From: Paracoccaceae bacterium
GTDB lineage: Bacteria > Pseudomonadota > Alphaproteobacteria > Rhodobacterales > Rhodobacteraceae
Assembly: GCA_017510335.1 (NCBI GenBank)
Contig: JAFWNM010000002.1
Coordinates: 1-49,891 of the forward strand
Length of the DNA: 49,891 bases
Direction: 5' to 3'
This document shows, piece by piece, positions 27,612 through 37,262 of the stretch (the first letter of the stretch is position 1; each line of letters starts with the position of its first letter). The position numbers were made by a program, and so were the translations under genes. The notes under the pieces were generated by a model. The model did not search any database. It was given only the letters and a program-made list of their open reading frames with translations, and was not told the DNA's origin.

Positions 27612-28466
27612 ATGGAACTTCTTCTGGCGCTTGTCGTCCTGTTGGTGCTGATTGTCATCATGGGGCTGAAAATTGTGCCCCAATCGCGCAATCTGGTCAT
27701 CACACGGCTTGGCGCCTATCACCGGACACTGGATGCCGGCGTTAATATCATTGTGCCGTTTCTGGACCGCGTGCATGCGAATGTGCCGGTGAATGATCAG
27801 GTGCTCAATGATATCGAACTGGAAGTGGTGTCTGCCGATAACGTGGTTTTCGGTGCGCAATTGCTCGTGGTCTACCGGATCGAAAACCCCGAAGCGGCAG
27901 TGTTCCGCGTCAACAAGATTGATGATCTGGTCATCGGGCTTGTGCAATCGCTGGTGCGGTCCGAACTGGGCAAGGTGGAACTGGACGCAGTGCAATCTGA
28001 TCGCGGGTCACTGAATCTGGCCTTGTTGGAAGCGCTGGAAGATGCCGGTAAAACCTATGGCATCCGCATCAGCCGGTCTGAAATTACCGATGTGCGCCTG
28101 AATGAAACCACCCAAAAGGCCATGGCCGAGGTTCTGGCCGCCGAACGCGAACGCCGCGCGGCCATTACCCGCGCCGAGGGGCAGCGCCGCGCCGCTGAAC
28201 TGAATGCCGATGGCGAATTGTATGAAGCACAGCGCCGCGCTGATGGCATTCGCGCCATCGCCCACGCCAATGCCGAAGCCAACCGCGAAATTGCCGCATC
28301 GCTGGAAGGGGCCAATGCGCAAGAAGCGCTGGTATTCCAGACCGCGCGCATGCAGATCGAAGCGCTGGAAGGGTTGGCGAAGTCCAACAATGCCAAGCTG
28401 ATCATGCTGCCGGGCGGCCCGTCCAATGCCTTCCGAGAGGCGGCGGCCATTCTGAAAGACATCTAG
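27612..28466 (+). CDS. SPFH/stomatin-family protein (QmcA-like)
   Basis: A 284-residue protein with one N-terminal span (about residues 3-22), an SPFH/Band-7 domain (about 25-185: SRNLVITRLGAYHRTLDAG, VPFLDRVHANVPV) and a charged, coiled-coil C terminus (AAERERRAAITRAEGQRRAAE). This is the QmcA/stomatin layout. Such proteins form large membrane rings associated with quality control of membrane proteins. Three bases separate it from the NfeD gene, the usual SPFH partner. The ATG at 27612 follows a GTGTATC leader with no strong ribosome-binding site. Confidence 0.93.
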   Translation: MELLLALVVLLVLIVIMGLKIVPQSRNLVITRLGAYHRTLDAGVNIIVPFLDRVHANVPVNDQVLNDIELEVVSADNVVFGAQLLVVYRIENPEAAVFRVNKIDDLVIGLVQSLVRSELGKVELDAVQSDRGSLNLALLEALEDAGKTYGIRISRSEITDVRLNETTQKAMAEVLAAERERRAAITRAEGQRRAAELNADGELYEAQRRADGIRAIAHANAEANREIAASLEGANAQEALVFQTARMQIEALEGLAKSNNAKLIMLPGGPSNAFREAAAILKDI

Positions 28467-28469
28467 ACC

Positions 28470-28802
28470 ATGGGAAGCCTTGGCCTGCCGGACTGGATGA
28501 TATGGGGCATCATCGCCGTGGTTTTGCTGATCGCGGAAATGGTGACGACTGTTTATGTGGCGCTGGGGTTTGCACTGGCGGCAGTGGCGGTTGCCGCGCT
28601 GGTCTGGCTGCTGCCGGGGCTGCCGGTGCTGGTGCAGGCGCTGATCTGGGCTGCGCTGGGGCTTGTGGTCTGGCTGGGCGTGTCGCGCTGGAACCGCGCG
28701 CGGCACGAAGCCCGCCCTGATATCAATGATTTCGATTCCCTTGATTCCCTGCCCCCATCGGACCGCAGGAAAAACACCCCCCCTACCCCACCGCAGGACT
28801 AA
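28470..28802 (+). CDS. NfeD family membrane protein
   Basis: A 110-residue short NfeD protein: LGLPDWMIWGIIAVVLLIAE start, three spans, and a short charged tail without the OB-fold domain of the longer (NfeD1b) forms. NfeD proteins work with stomatin-like SPFH proteins; the partner is encoded directly upstream. A perfect 17-bp hairpin terminator follows the stop. Confidence 0.88.
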   Translation: MGSLGLPDWMIWGIIAVVLLIAEMVTTVYVALGFALAAVAVAALVWLLPGLPVLVQALIWAALGLVVWLGVSRWNRARHEARPDINDFDSLDSLPPSDRRKNTPPTPPQD

Positions 28803-28809
28803 GCGACAG

Positions 28810-28849
28810 AAAAAGGGGCGCGCGGACAGGTTTCCGCGCGCCCCTTTTT
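28810..28849. terminator. Bidirectional terminator between nfeD and prs
   Basis: A perfect 17-bp stem: AAAAAGGGGCGCGCGGA (28810-28826), loop CAGGTT, TCCGCGCGCCCCTTTTT (28833-28849). The A-tract on one side and the T-tract on the other make it a rho-independent terminator in both directions, as expected between the convergent nfeD and prs genes. Confidence 0.92.
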
Positions 28850-28866
28850 CCCTGCAAACGCAGGTG

Positions 28867-29886
28867 TCATATCTCGCCGTAAAGCCCTTCATAAATCGGG
28901 GTCAGCGTTTCGGTGTCAAACAGCGACGACACGGATGTGCCCTTCCAGGTGTTCAATATCCCTTGGGCAAACATTGGGGCGGTGGGCACAATGCGAATGT
29001 TATGCGCGGATTTCACAGCTTCCGTGGGCGCGATGGAATCCGTGATGACCAGTGATTTCATGACCGAATTGGTAATACGTTCGACAGCGGGGCCAGACAA
29101 CACGCCATGCGTGATATAGCTGTGCACTTCTGTTGCGCCGGCTTCCACCAGCACTTCGGCGGCCTTGCACAGGGTTCCTGCAGTGTCGCAAATATCATCC
29201 ACGATGATGCAGCTTTTTCCGCTGACATCCCCGATAACGGTCATTTCCGCAATCTCGCCGGGTTTTTCGCGGCGTTTGTCCACGATGGCCAGCGCGCAGC
29301 CGATGCGCTTTGCCAGTTCGCGCGCGCGCGCCACGCCGCCCACGTCCGGGGACACCACAGTGACATCGTTCAAACGGCCCTTGAAATGGTGCAGCACATC
29401 CAGCGCGAAAACCGGCGCGGCATACAGGTTATCCACCGGAATATCGAAGAAACCCTGAATCTGGGCTGCATGCAAATCCAGCGTCAGAATACGCTCAATA
29501 CCCGATTGGGCAATCATATTGGCCACCAGTTTGGCCGAAATGGGCGTGCGGGCCTTCGTGCGACGGTCCTGACGGGCATAGCCGAAATATGGAATGACCG
29601 CAGTGATGCGCGATGCCGACGACCGCTTCAGCGCATCAGCAATAATAAGCAATTCCATCAGGTTGTCATTGGCGGGATTTGACGTGGACTGGATGATGAA
29701 CATATCCTCTCCGCGGACATTTTCATAGACTTCGACGAACACTTCCTGATCGTTGAACCGTTCCACCCGTGCATCGACAAGGCCCACATTCATCCCGCGG
29801 TGCAACGACATTCGGCGCGCTATGGCCTTGGCAAGCGGTATATTCGCGTTGCCGGAAATCAGCTTGGGTTCAGTGCGGTCGATCAT
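28867..29886 (-). CDS. prs: Ribose-phosphate pyrophosphokinase
   Basis: A 339-residue PRPP synthase, which makes phosphoribosyl pyrophosphate from ribose 5-phosphate and ATP for nucleotide, His and Trp synthesis. Visible motifs: the pyrophosphate-binding stretch [20 protein letters not shown], the flexible loop KRREKPGE, and the PRPP loop [13 protein letters not shown]. The N-terminal [19 protein letters not shown] follows the alphaproteobacterial pattern. Single-gene unit with its own promoter region at 29887-29990 shared with the divergent isomerase-like gene. Confidence 0.97.
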   Translation of the reverse strand: MIDRTEPKLISGNANIPLAKAIARRMSLHRGMNVGLVDARVERFNDQEVFVEVYENVRGEDMFIIQSTSNPANDNLMELLIIADALKRSSASRITAVIPYFGYARQDRRTKARTPISAKLVANMIAQSGIERILTLDLHAAQIQGFFDIPVDNLYAAPVFALDVLHHFKGRLNDVTVVSPDVGGVARARELAKRIGCALAIVDKRREKPGEIAEMTVIGDVSGKSCIIVDDICDTAGTLCKAAEVLVEAGATEVHSYITHGVLSGPAVERITNSVMKSLVITDSIAPTEAVKSAHNIRIVPTAPMFAQGILNTWKGTSVSSLFDTETLTPIYEGLYGEI

Positions 29887-29931
29887 GGGACAATCCTTGA
29901 CGAAATGGGGCCGGATGGGATTCGGACAAGA

Positions 29932-29959
29932 TTGACACCGCTTACCACCCCGCTACGAT
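29932..29959 (+). promoter_or_regulatory. Sigma-70-type promoter for the isomerase-like gene
   Basis: TTGACA (29932-29937) and TACGAT (29954-29959) are separated by 16 bp. A start near 29966 would leave a leader of about 28 bases before the ATG at 29994, with AAGGAG about 12 bases upstream of it. The -35 is consensus; the -10 matches four of six. Confidence 0.5.
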
Positions 29960-29993
29960 CTTGCAAACCGCCCAAGGCAAGGAGCAGCCCCGA

Positions 29994-30590
29994 ATGCCAC
30001 ATATTGATTACTACTTCACGCCCCTGTCGCCCTGGACATATCTGGCAGGCACACGTCCTGCGCAGATCGCGGCCAAGGCGGGGGCCAGTCTTCGCTACAA
30101 ACCGCTTGACCCCACTGCCCTGTTTGCACGCACAGGCGGGCAGGCGCTGGCGGACCGCCACGACAATCGCAAGGCGTATCGGTTACAGGAACTGCGCCGC
30201 TGGTCCGAACGGCTGGACATGCCGCTGACGCTGCGGCCCGCGTTTTTTCCGACCAACCCCGCGCCCGCATCCTATGCCATCATCGCGGCACAGGAAGCGG
30301 GCGGCGGCGATGTGGCAGACCTGCTGCACAGGCTGACGCGCGCCTGCTGGGCAGAGGATCGCAACATTGCTGATGATGATGTCATCCGTGACTGCCTGTC
30401 GGCAGCGGGCTTTGATCCGGCGCTGGCCTTCAGCGGCATGTTACAAGGCGCCGAGATGTATCCGCGAAATCTGGAAGAGGCTGTGGCCGATGGCGTTTTC
30501 GGCGTGCCGTTTTTTGTTGTCGGCCAAGAACGCTTCTGGGGGCAAGACCGGCTTGATTTTCTGGCGCAGCATCTTGGGGTCAGCACCTGA
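29994..30590 (+). CDS. 2-hydroxychromene-2-carboxylate isomerase-like (DsbA/GST-kappa fold)
   Basis: A 198-residue thioredoxin-fold protein. The N terminus MPHIDYYFTPLSPWTYLAG has the SPWTYL motif that replaces CxxC in HCCA isomerases and kappa-class glutathione transferases; the cis-Pro loop is FGVPFFVV. In naphthalene pathways this family isomerises 2-hydroxychromene-2-carboxylate using glutathione. Here, with no aromatic-degradation genes nearby, the substrate is open. The start at 29994 is preferred to 29961 because of the AAGGAG ribosome-binding site and the family N terminus. Transcribed alone; a strong terminator follows. Confidence 0.88.
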   Translation: MPHIDYYFTPLSPWTYLAGTRPAQIAAKAGASLRYKPLDPTALFARTGGQALADRHDNRKAYRLQELRRWSERLDMPLTLRPAFFPTNPAPASYAIIAAQEAGGGDVADLLHRLTRACWAEDRNIADDDVIRDCLSAAGFDPALAFSGMLQGAEMYPRNLEEAVADGVFGVPFFVVGQERFWGQDRLDFLAQHLGVST

Positions 30591-30610
30591 TTGCAGGGCA
30601 AGAACGCATG

Positions 30611-30648
30611 AAAAAACCCTGAACCTGTTCGCAGGTTCAGGGTTTTTT
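30611..30648. terminator. Bidirectional terminator with TTCG loop
   Basis: A perfect 17-bp stem: AAAAAACCCTGAACCTG (30611-30627), loop TTCG, CAGGTTCAGGGTTTTTT (30632-30648). It separates the convergent isomerase-like gene and the DUF6280-like gene and has a T-tract in both directions. Confidence 0.93.
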
Positions 30649-30669
30649 TGTGTTTAACACAAGGGCTGG

Positions 30670-30996
30670 TCAGGCAGCTTCCGCTTCTGCGGCAGCGGCG
30701 GCATTGCGCCGTTCGCTTTCTTCGCGCGACAGGGCAACCGATGTGCGCACGCCCTTGGCCACGAATTCCATCAGGCCCGACACCACACGTTCATTCGGGT
30801 CGATTCCCGCGCAACTCAGCACTTCACGACCGTCACGCGACCGCGCCCAACGCGCAATCTGTTCCGGGCCGTTGCCATATTTCTTGTCATCCGCAATCGC
30901 ATCATCCAGCGCAGCCAACACAACGGCTGCGAAAAGTTTGCGGGCACGGGCCCCTTGCTCATGCGTAAAGGCCGTTCCATCCGCTGCATCGAACAT
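30670..30996 (-). CDS. DUF6280-like conserved protein
   Basis: A 108-residue soluble protein, strongly helical: FTHEQGARARKLFAAVVLAA, DDAIADDKKYGNGPEQIARW, REVLSCAGIDPNERVV, then an Ala/Glu-rich tail. I recognise it as a very well conserved small protein of Rhodobacterales (DUF6280 from memory) with no known function. It has its own unit: a terminator 22 bases past its stop and a 208-bp divergent gap to efp that should hold both promoters. Confidence 0.8.
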   Translation of the reverse strand: MFDAADGTAFTHEQGARARKLFAAVVLAALDDAIADDKKYGNGPEQIARWARSRDGREVLSCAGIDPNERVVSGLMEFVAKGVRTSVALSREESERRNAAAAAEAEAA

Positions 30997-31204
30997 ATTT
31001 CGTTCCTTATTCTTGCTCTTGCATTTACCGCTCGGGCCTGCATACGCGGTTTGTGCTGTGATTCGCTACGCTGTTGATGCATACCAGCCATGCATTTTTC
31101 GCATGGATGCAAATTTTGCGGCCCAGGATCAAGTTCTTGCCTAAGCCCTGTATGCGCGATATAGGGGCGCAGACCAATTATTCAAGGCAAAGCAAGGTAA
31201 TCCT

Positions 31205-31768
31205 ATGCCCAAAATCAACGGTAACGAGATTCGTCCCGGCAATGTTCTGGAACATGATGGCGGGCTTTGGGCTGCCGTCAAGGTCAACCATGTGAAACCT
31301 GGAAAAGGTGGCGCATTTGCACAGGTGGAGATGAAAAACCTGCGCGACGGGCGCAAACTGAACGAACGCTTCCGTTCCGAAGACAAGGTAGAACGCGTGC
31401 GGCTGGAACAGAAGGACCAGCAATTCCTGTATGAAACTGATGGCCGTCTGGTCGTGATGGATATGGAAACCTTCGAACAGGTCGAACTGGACGTGGAAAT
31501 CCTGGGCGAGCGTCGCCCCTTCTTGCAGGACGGCATGACAGTGACAGTTGAATATTATGGCGAAGAAGCCCTGAATATTTCACTGCCGCAAAAAGTGGTC
31601 TGCAAGATCATCGAAACCGAACCTGTGGTCAAAGGGCAGACCGCCGCAAACAGCTTCAAGCCCGCTGTTCTGGACAATGGCCTGCGTATTCTGGTGCCGC
31701 CTTTTGTGGGACAGGACGAAGATATCGTCGTGAACACCGAAACATTCGAATATTCCGAACGCGCCTGA
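31205..31768 (+). CDS. efp: Elongation factor P
   Basis: A 187-residue EF-P with all three beta domains. EF-P enters the ribosomal E site and rescues stalling at polyproline stretches. The modifiable loop is [12 protein letters not shown] with Lys34, the form modified by lysylation (EpmA type) rather than the Arg32 type. The C-terminal [18 protein letters not shown] block is intact. Single gene with a good promoter-sized upstream gap; epmA/epmB are not in the window. Confidence 0.97.
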   Translation: MPKINGNEIRPGNVLEHDGGLWAAVKVNHVKPGKGGAFAQVEMKNLRDGRKLNERFRSEDKVERVRLEQKDQQFLYETDGRLVVMDMETFEQVELDVEILGERRPFLQDGMTVTVEYYGEEALNISLPQKVVCKIIETEPVVKGQTAANSFKPAVLDNGLRILVPPFVGQDEDIVVNTETFEYSERA

Positions 31769-31875
31769 ACGGCGTGACGGATAACCATCAGGTTAGCGCG
31801 CAGCAATACGGGTTGTCGCGCGGGGTATGTATGCGGTAAGCCCTAATATGGGGGCCAATACTGCAGGAGCATGCC

Positions 31876-33069
31876 ATGCGCCTTTATTTTGCTGCGATGG
31901 CCGTGCTTGTCACGGTTGTGCCCGCCGCCGCGCGTGATGTGACAGCAACCTTGCACTGGGAAACGCCGTCGCAGCCGGGGTCCGAAACTGTCACGGTTGT
32001 TCTGGACGCTGCGGGCCAGGTGTTGGCGCAACAGCGGCAGGATACCGTTTCAGGCGACAGCACAGCCGCCCACAGCTTCACGGCATTGCCACGGCAGGCC
32101 GGCAGCTTGCAGGCCGGGCTGGTGCTGGGCGGGCAGCTTCTGGCGCAAAGCGCGCAGCTACATCTGGACGGGCGCAGCATTACGCCGGATCTGGACCTGC
32201 ACCCCATTCTTGCGCTTGGGTTCCGGTCCTCCTGGGCCTGCGAGGATGGCAATGTGCTGACGCTGGCCCCGGTAGACGACGGGCTGCGCGCCACGTCCCC
32301 GCGACCTGCGCGGCGGTTCCTGGATCAGGGGGATGGCAGTTTTCTGGCCGCAGATGGAACGCGGCTGACTGATGAAGGGCCGGATGTCACGCTACTGCCG
32401 CCCAATGGCACGCCCGTGACATGCGCGCGCATTCCCGCGCAGCCAATTCTGCCCATCACGGCCTTTGCTGCGGATGAAAGCTGGCAAATCCAGCTGGGGC
32501 TGGAACAGGCCGTCATCACCCTGCCCCGCCCGGACGGGGATCAGGAAACGCTGGACCAGATGACAGCGCGCCGCACCGAGGACGGTGCGCTTGTGTTCGA
32601 GTCCGACGCCATGTCCCTGCGCCTGAGCGATGAGTATTGCCGCCTGCGCGATGGGCACATCCCTTATCCGGTGTCTGCGACACTGACACGCCGCAACGCC
32701 CCCGACAGCAGTGCAGGCTGCGCAGGCGCCCCGTTGCGCTTGCTGCAGGGCGGCACCTGGTATGTGCAATCGCTGTTCGGGGTCCGGCATGACGCGCGCA
32801 ATCCGGACCTGACGCTGGCCCTGTCCAACGGGCAAATCACTGGCCGGCTGGCCTGCAACCTGTATGTGGGACAAGCCGCCATCAAGGAACGCCGCTTGTC
32901 CCTGACGGAGCTTGGCACAACGCGACTGGCCTGCCCGACGGCGCTGCGCAATCTGGAATTGCGTTTCCTAGATGCGCTGGAACATGCCGACGGGTTCGAC
33001 ATTGGCAATCAAGGCGAGTTGATCCTGCGCAGCGGGCCAATCACCACGCTGACCGCAACGCGCCGGTAG
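31876..33069 (+). CDS. Exported multi-module envelope protein with C-terminal META domain
   Basis: A 397-residue protein with a signal peptide (MRLYFAAMAVLVTVVPAAA). I read four modules. About 20-105 is a YbaY-like beta domain (ATLHWETP, QAGLVLGGQLL). About 110-195 is MliC/lysozyme-inhibitor-like (SSWACEDGNVLTLAPV, DGTRLTDEGPDVTLL). About 200-280 is COG3650-like (FAADESWQIQLGLEQAVITL). About 285-385 is a META/HslJ domain (GGTWYVQSLFGV, GRLACNLYVG, TTRLACPTALRNLELRFLDAL). Each module occurs in envelope or stress proteins. The cysteine pairs suggest disulfides, so it is probably periplasmic. No lipobox is seen. Monocistronic, convergent with putR by 5 bases. Module boundaries are by eye. Confidence 0.7.
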   Translation: MRLYFAAMAVLVTVVPAAARDVTATLHWETPSQPGSETVTVVLDAAGQVLAQQRQDTVSGDSTAAHSFTALPRQAGSLQAGLVLGGQLLAQSAQLHLDGRSITPDLDLHPILALGFRSSWACEDGNVLTLAPVDDGLRATSPRPARRFLDQGDGSFLAADGTRLTDEGPDVTLLPPNGTPVTCARIPAQPILPITAFAADESWQIQLGLEQAVITLPRPDGDQETLDQMTARRTEDGALVFESDAMSLRLSDEYCRLRDGHIPYPVSATLTRRNAPDSSAGCAGAPLRLLQGGTWYVQSLFGVRHDARNPDLTLALSNGQITGRLACNLYVGQAAIKERRLSLTELGTTRLACPTALRNLELRFLDALEHADGFDIGNQGELILRSGPITTLTATRR

Positions 33070-33074
33070 CGTGG

Positions 33075-33545
33075 TCAGAATACCGGCTGTTCACCTGTTT
33101 CCTTGACCGCTTCCATCACCACATGTGTTGATGTGGATGTAATATAGGGCAAGCCCGAAATATGTTCGGCCAGAACACGCCTGTAGGACGCGATATCCCG
33201 ACTGCGCACTTTCAGCAAATAGTCAAACGCCCCCGCAATAAGATGGCATTCCTCAATTTCGGGGACATTGCGCACCGCATCATTGAACGCCTGCAGCGCT
33301 GTTTCGCGCGTGTCCGACATTTTCACTTCGACAAATGCGATATGCGCTGCGTCAATCTGATGGGGGTCGATCATGGCGCGATAGCCGTGAATGACGCCCT
33401 GTTCTTCCAGCCTGCGCAACCGCGCCTGCGTGGGGGATTTGGTCAAACCAATGCGCGATGCAAGATCGGTCACGCTAAGGCGGCCATCCACGGCCAGAAT
33501 CCGCAAGATGGCGTGGTCAAAACTGTCTAACTTGATACGGGTCAT
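33075..33545 (-). CDS. putR: Lrp/AsnC-family regulator, probable PutR
   Basis: A 156-residue Lrp/AsnC regulator: N-terminal helix-turn-helix (ILAVDGRLSVTDLASRIGLT, KSPTQARLRRLEEQG) and a C-terminal RAM ligand domain (EECHLIAGAFDYLLKVRSRD). It is divergent from putA, the classical alphaproteobacterial arrangement in which the Lrp-like PutR activates putA in response to proline. The 116-bp AT-richer gap between the two starts contains an imperfect CCGCC/GGCGG inverted repeat at 33581-33605. The name is from context. Confidence 0.9.
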   Translation of the reverse strand: MTRIKLDSFDHAILRILAVDGRLSVTDLASRIGLTKSPTQARLRRLEEQGVIHGYRAMIDPHQIDAAHIAFVEVKMSDTRETALQAFNDAVRNVPEIEECHLIAGAFDYLLKVRSRDIASYRRVLAEHISGLPYITSTSTHVVMEAVKETGEQPVF

Positions 33546-33661
33546 TGTTTCGCTACACTTGTATTTTTAAGATATTTTCACCGCCATTATCGCCAAATAA
33601 GGCGGAATTCAACCGCAATATATGCAATCATCGGTTCAAATTCCTGAAAATGGTGACCCCG

Positions 33662-36600
33662 ATGCAAACCCGACTGCGCCCGTCCTTCCAGCTTACCGAC
33701 ATGATCTTGCGCAATGAAGCGGAAACTGTGGCGGGCGCGCGCGACCTGGCGGCGCTGGACCTGCCCGCGCGCGCCAAAATCAGCGCGGACGCAGCGCGCC
33801 TTGTTACTGATATTCGCACGAAGGCGGCACCGGGGTTGATGGAAGTGTTTCTGGCGGAATACGGGCTGTCCACAGATGAAGGGATCGCGTTGATGTGTCT
33901 GGCAGAAGCCTTGTTGCGCGTGCCCGATGCCGCCACGATTGACGACCTGATTGAAGACAAGATCGCGCCATCGGACTGGGGCAAACATCTGGGGCGGTCC
34001 TCATCCAGTCTGGTTAATGCCTCCACATGGGCGCTTATGCTGACAGGGCGCGTTCTGGATGATCGCAGCAAAAGCGCGGCGCAGGTTCTGCGTGGCGCTG
34101 TCAAACGCTTGGGCGAGCCGGTCATTCGCACCGCTGTGGGCCGCGCGATGAAGGAAATGGGGCGCCAGTTCGTGCTGGGCGAAACCATTGCCACCGCCAT
34201 GGCCCGCGCCGCCAATCTGGAAGCGCGCGGGTATAGCTATTCCTATGACATGCTGGGCGAAGCGGCGCGCACCATGGAAGATGCGCAGCGCTATCACATG
34301 GCCTATCGCAGTGCCATTCGCGCCATTGGCGCGGCGGCAACGGGCGCGGATATTCGCGCCAACCCCGGCATTTCCGTCAAACTGTCGGCACTGCACCCGC
34401 GCTACGAACTGGCACAGGCCGACAGGGTCATGGCGGAACTGGTGCCGCGTTTGCGCGAACTGGCACGGCTTGCGGCGGCGCTGGGAATCGGGTTCAACAT
34501 TGACGCCGAGGAACAGGACCGTCTGGCGCTGTCGCTGGATGTCATTGCCGAAGTGCTGCGCGACCCCGCCCTTGAAGGATGGGACGGGTTTGGCGTGGTG
34601 GTGCAGGCATACGGCCCGCGCGCAAGCGATGTGATCGACTGGTTGCATGAACTGGCACAACGCCATGACCGCAAATTGATGGTGCGGCTGGTCAAAGGGG
34701 CCTATTGGGACACTGAAATCAAGCGCGCGCAGGTCATGGGGCTGGACGGGTTTCCAGTGCTGACGCAAAAACCTGCGGCAGACGTCAATTTCATCGCCTG
34801 CGCGCGCAAATTGCTGGGCATGACCGCGCGTATCTATCCGCAATTTGCCACGCATAACGCGCATACGGTTGCGGCCGTGTTGCATATGGCAAAGGACATG
34901 CAGACCCGCCCGCAGGAATATGAATTCCAACGCCTGCATGGCATGGGCGAAGCGCTGCATGATCTGGTGCTGACCCGCAACCAGACGCGCTGCCGCATCT
35001 ATGCCCCAGTGGGTGCCCATAAGGATTTGCTGGCCTATCTGGTGCGACGGCTGTTGGAAAATGGGGCGAATTCGTCCTTTGTGAACCAGATCGTCGATGA
35101 AGATGTGACGCCTGAAACAGTGGCCGCCTGCCCTTTTGCGGCGCTGGACGCACTACCTGCAGGGCGCAATCCGAAACTGGCGGTGGGGCCGGGGCTGTTT
35201 GGCAAGGACCGGCGCAATTCGCGCGGCTGGGATCTGGCGTGCCACGCCGATCTGGCCGAGATTGAGGGCGCGCGCACCCCCCATCATACGGCCCAACTGC
35301 GCGCGGGTCCGTTACTGGCAACACCGCCCGCACCAGACACCGCCCGGGATATGCGCAACCCCGCTGAACTGGCAGACCATCTGGGCCAGGTCGCGCCCGC
35401 CAGCGCACAGGACGTCAACACCGCACTGGGGGCCGCGCGCGCATGGGACGTGGACAGCGCAACGCGCGCGCGGGTGCTCAACCGCGCCGCCGACCTGTAT
35501 GAAGACCATTTTGGCGCAATCTTCGCCATTCTGGCCCGCGAGGCTGGCAAAACGCAACTGGACGCCGTGGGCGAGCTGCGCGAAGCAGTGGATTTCCTGC
35601 GCTATTACGCGCGGCAGGCCATGGGCCTTGTTGCGCCCGCACGCGGTGTGTTTGCCTGCATCAGCCCATGGAATTTCCCGCTTGCCATTTTCACTGGCCA
35701 GATTGCCGGGGCCTTGGCGGCGGGGAATGGCGTTCTGGCCAAACCCGCTGAACAAACGCCGCTGATAGCCCATTTCGCCACCACATTGCTGCATGACGCC
35801 GGTGTGCCGCGCGATGTGCTGCAATTGCTGCCGGGGGATGGCGGCACAGTCGGGGCGGCGCTGACATCGGATGCGCGCATAAGCGGCGTGGCGTTCACCG
35901 GGTCCACGGACACTGCTTTGCGCATACGGCGCGCGATGGCCGACAACCTGTCGCCGGACGCGCCCCTGATCGCGGAAACAGGCGGGTTGAACGCCATGAT
36001 CGTGGACAGCACCGCCTTGCCCGAACAGGCCGTGCGCGACATTCTGGCGTCTGCGTTCCAGTCAGCGGGTCAACGCTGTTCTGCGCTGCGGTGTCTGTAT
36101 CTGCAGGAAGATATCGCGGATAGTTTGGAAAAAATGCTGTTTGGCGCCATGGACGAACTGCGCCTTGGCAACCCTTGGCACCTGACAACCGACATTGGCC
36201 CCGTAATCGACCGCGACGCCCGCGACCAGATTGCGGCATATATCGCGCAAGCCCGCACCCAAGGGCGTGTTCTGCACCAGATAATAGCGCCCGAAGACGG
36301 GCATTTCGTTGGGCCGGTTGCCCTGCGCGTTTCAGGCATAGAAGACCTAGCGCGCGAAGTGTTCGGGCCGGTTTTGCATATTGCGCGGTTCCGTGCCTGT
36401 GACCTGGACCGCGTGATTGATGACATCAACGCGCGTGGCTATGGCCTGACCTTCGGGTTGCACACGCGCATTGACGCGCGCGTGCAGCACGTGGTCGAAC
36501 GGGTGCGCGTGGGCAATACCTATGTCAACCGCAACCAGATTGGCGCGGTCGTGGGCAGCCAGCCTTTTGGTGGCGAAGGGTTGTCAGGCACCGGCCCCAA

Positions 36601-37123
36601 AGCCGGGGGGCCGCAGTATCTTCATCGTTTCACGCAGCAGCATGCGGACCATTCCCAGCAACTTGCCCCGCGCCTGTCACGGTCCGCGCTGGAACAGGCG
36701 CTGGCAGACCCCGCGCGCACCACTGCCGCCCCGCCCCTGCACGAACAGGACCTGCCCGGCCCAACGGGCGAGACGAACCGCTTGCGCCATGTCCCGCGCG
36801 CGCCCGTCCTGTGCCTTGGGCCGCAGCCCGCGCAGGCGTCGAAACAAGCCGACATCGTGCGCGCCCTTGGCGGGCAGGCCATACCGCTGGCCGGCATTCC
36901 CGAAGGCCTGGATGAAATGGACGGGTTTTCGGCCGTGGTTTTCTGGGGGCCAAAGGACCAGGCGCAACACATCGCCCGCACACTTGCCGCGCGTGATGGC
37001 CCCATTGTGCCACTGATCACCGGCATGCCGGATGCGGGCTATGTTCTGCTGGAACGCCATCTATGCGTGGACACCACCGCATCGGGGGGCAATGCGCAAT
37101 TGCTGGCGGATGTGGGCACATGA
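33662..37123 (+). CDS. putA: Bifunctional proline dehydrogenase / glutamate-semialdehyde dehydrogenase
   Basis: A 1153-residue trifunctional-length PutA without an N-terminal ribbon-helix-helix domain. The PRODH FAD barrel lies at about 130-480 (YSYDMLGEAARTMEDAQRY, NPGISVKLSALHPRYE, MVRLVKGAYWDTEIKRAQ). The aldehyde dehydrogenase lies at about 550-1010 (ISPWNFPLAIFTGQ, catalytic C806 in SAGQRCSALR). A C-terminal ALDH-like fold follows (RHVPRAPVLCLG). It oxidises proline to glutamate, passing electrons to quinone, with channelled intermediate. I prefer the ATG at 33662 (preceded by GGTGA) over 33650 and over longer in-frame extension into the AT-rich regulatory gap. Regulation by the divergent Lrp-type gene is expected. 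Confidence 0.96.
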   Translation: MQTRLRPSFQLTDMILRNEAETVAGARDLAALDLPARAKISADAARLVTDIRTKAAPGLMEVFLAEYGLSTDEGIALMCLAEALLRVPDAATIDDLIEDKIAPSDWGKHLGRSSSSLVNASTWALMLTGRVLDDRSKSAAQVLRGAVKRLGEPVIRTAVGRAMKEMGRQFVLGETIATAMARAANLEARGYSYSYDMLGEAARTMEDAQRYHMAYRSAIRAIGAAATGADIRANPGISVKLSALHPRYELAQADRVMAELVPRLRELARLAAALGIGFNIDAEEQDRLALSLDVIAEVLRDPALEGWDGFGVVVQAYGPRASDVIDWLHELAQRHDRKLMVRLVKGAYWDTEIKRAQVMGLDGFPVLTQKPAADVNFIACARKLLGMTARIYPQFATHNAHTVAAVLHMAKDMQTRPQEYEFQRLHGMGEALHDLVLTRNQTRCRIYAPVGAHKDLLAYLVRRLLENGANSSFVNQIVDEDVTPETVAACPFAALDALPAGRNPKLAVGPGLFGKDRRNSRGWDLACHADLAEIEGARTPHHTAQLRAGPLLATPPAPDTARDMRNPAELADHLGQVAPASAQDVNTALGAARAWDVDSATRARVLNRAADLYEDHFGAIFAILAREAGKTQLDAVGELREAVDFLRYYARQAMGLVAPARGVFACISPWNFPLAIFTGQIAGALAAGNGVLAKPAEQTPLIAHFATTLLHDAGVPRDVLQLLPGDGGTVGAALTSDARISGVAFTGSTDTALRIRRAMADNLSPDAPLIAETGGLNAMIVDSTALPEQAVRDILASAFQSAGQRCSALRCLYLQEDIADSLEKMLFGAMDELRLGNPWHLTTDIGPVIDRDARDQIAAYIAQARTQGRVLHQIIAPEDGHFVGPVALRVSGIEDLAREVFGPVLHIARFRACDLDRVIDDINARGYGLTFGLHTRIDARVQHVVERVRVGNTYVNRNQIGAVVGSQPFGGEGLSGTGPKAGGPQYLHRFTQQHADHSQQLAPRLSRSALEQALADPARTTAAPPLHEQDLPGPTGETNRLRHVPRAPVLCLGPQPAQASKQADIVRALGGQAIPLAGIPEGLDEMDGFSAVVFWGPKDQAQHIARTLAARDGPIVPLITGMPDAGYVLLERHLCVDTTASGGNAQLLADVGT

Positions 37124-37262
37124 CACTTGTTTGAAACAGGCCGCTGCGCGCAGGTTCCAGACGGCCGCGTTTATTTCTGTGCGCGCTATGACCTGTCACG
37201 CCTTGCTTTCGCGCGCGTGGACGCACAAAGCAGGTTCCCGGTTTTCCGCCAGAGCATGTTGT

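Noticed and set aside
29887-29960. tRNA-like GTCCGAATCC segment in the prs leader (minus strand)
   Set aside because: It resembles a T-arm, but no acceptor, D or anticodon stems can be built around it; the same bases provide a better promoter for the divergent gene.
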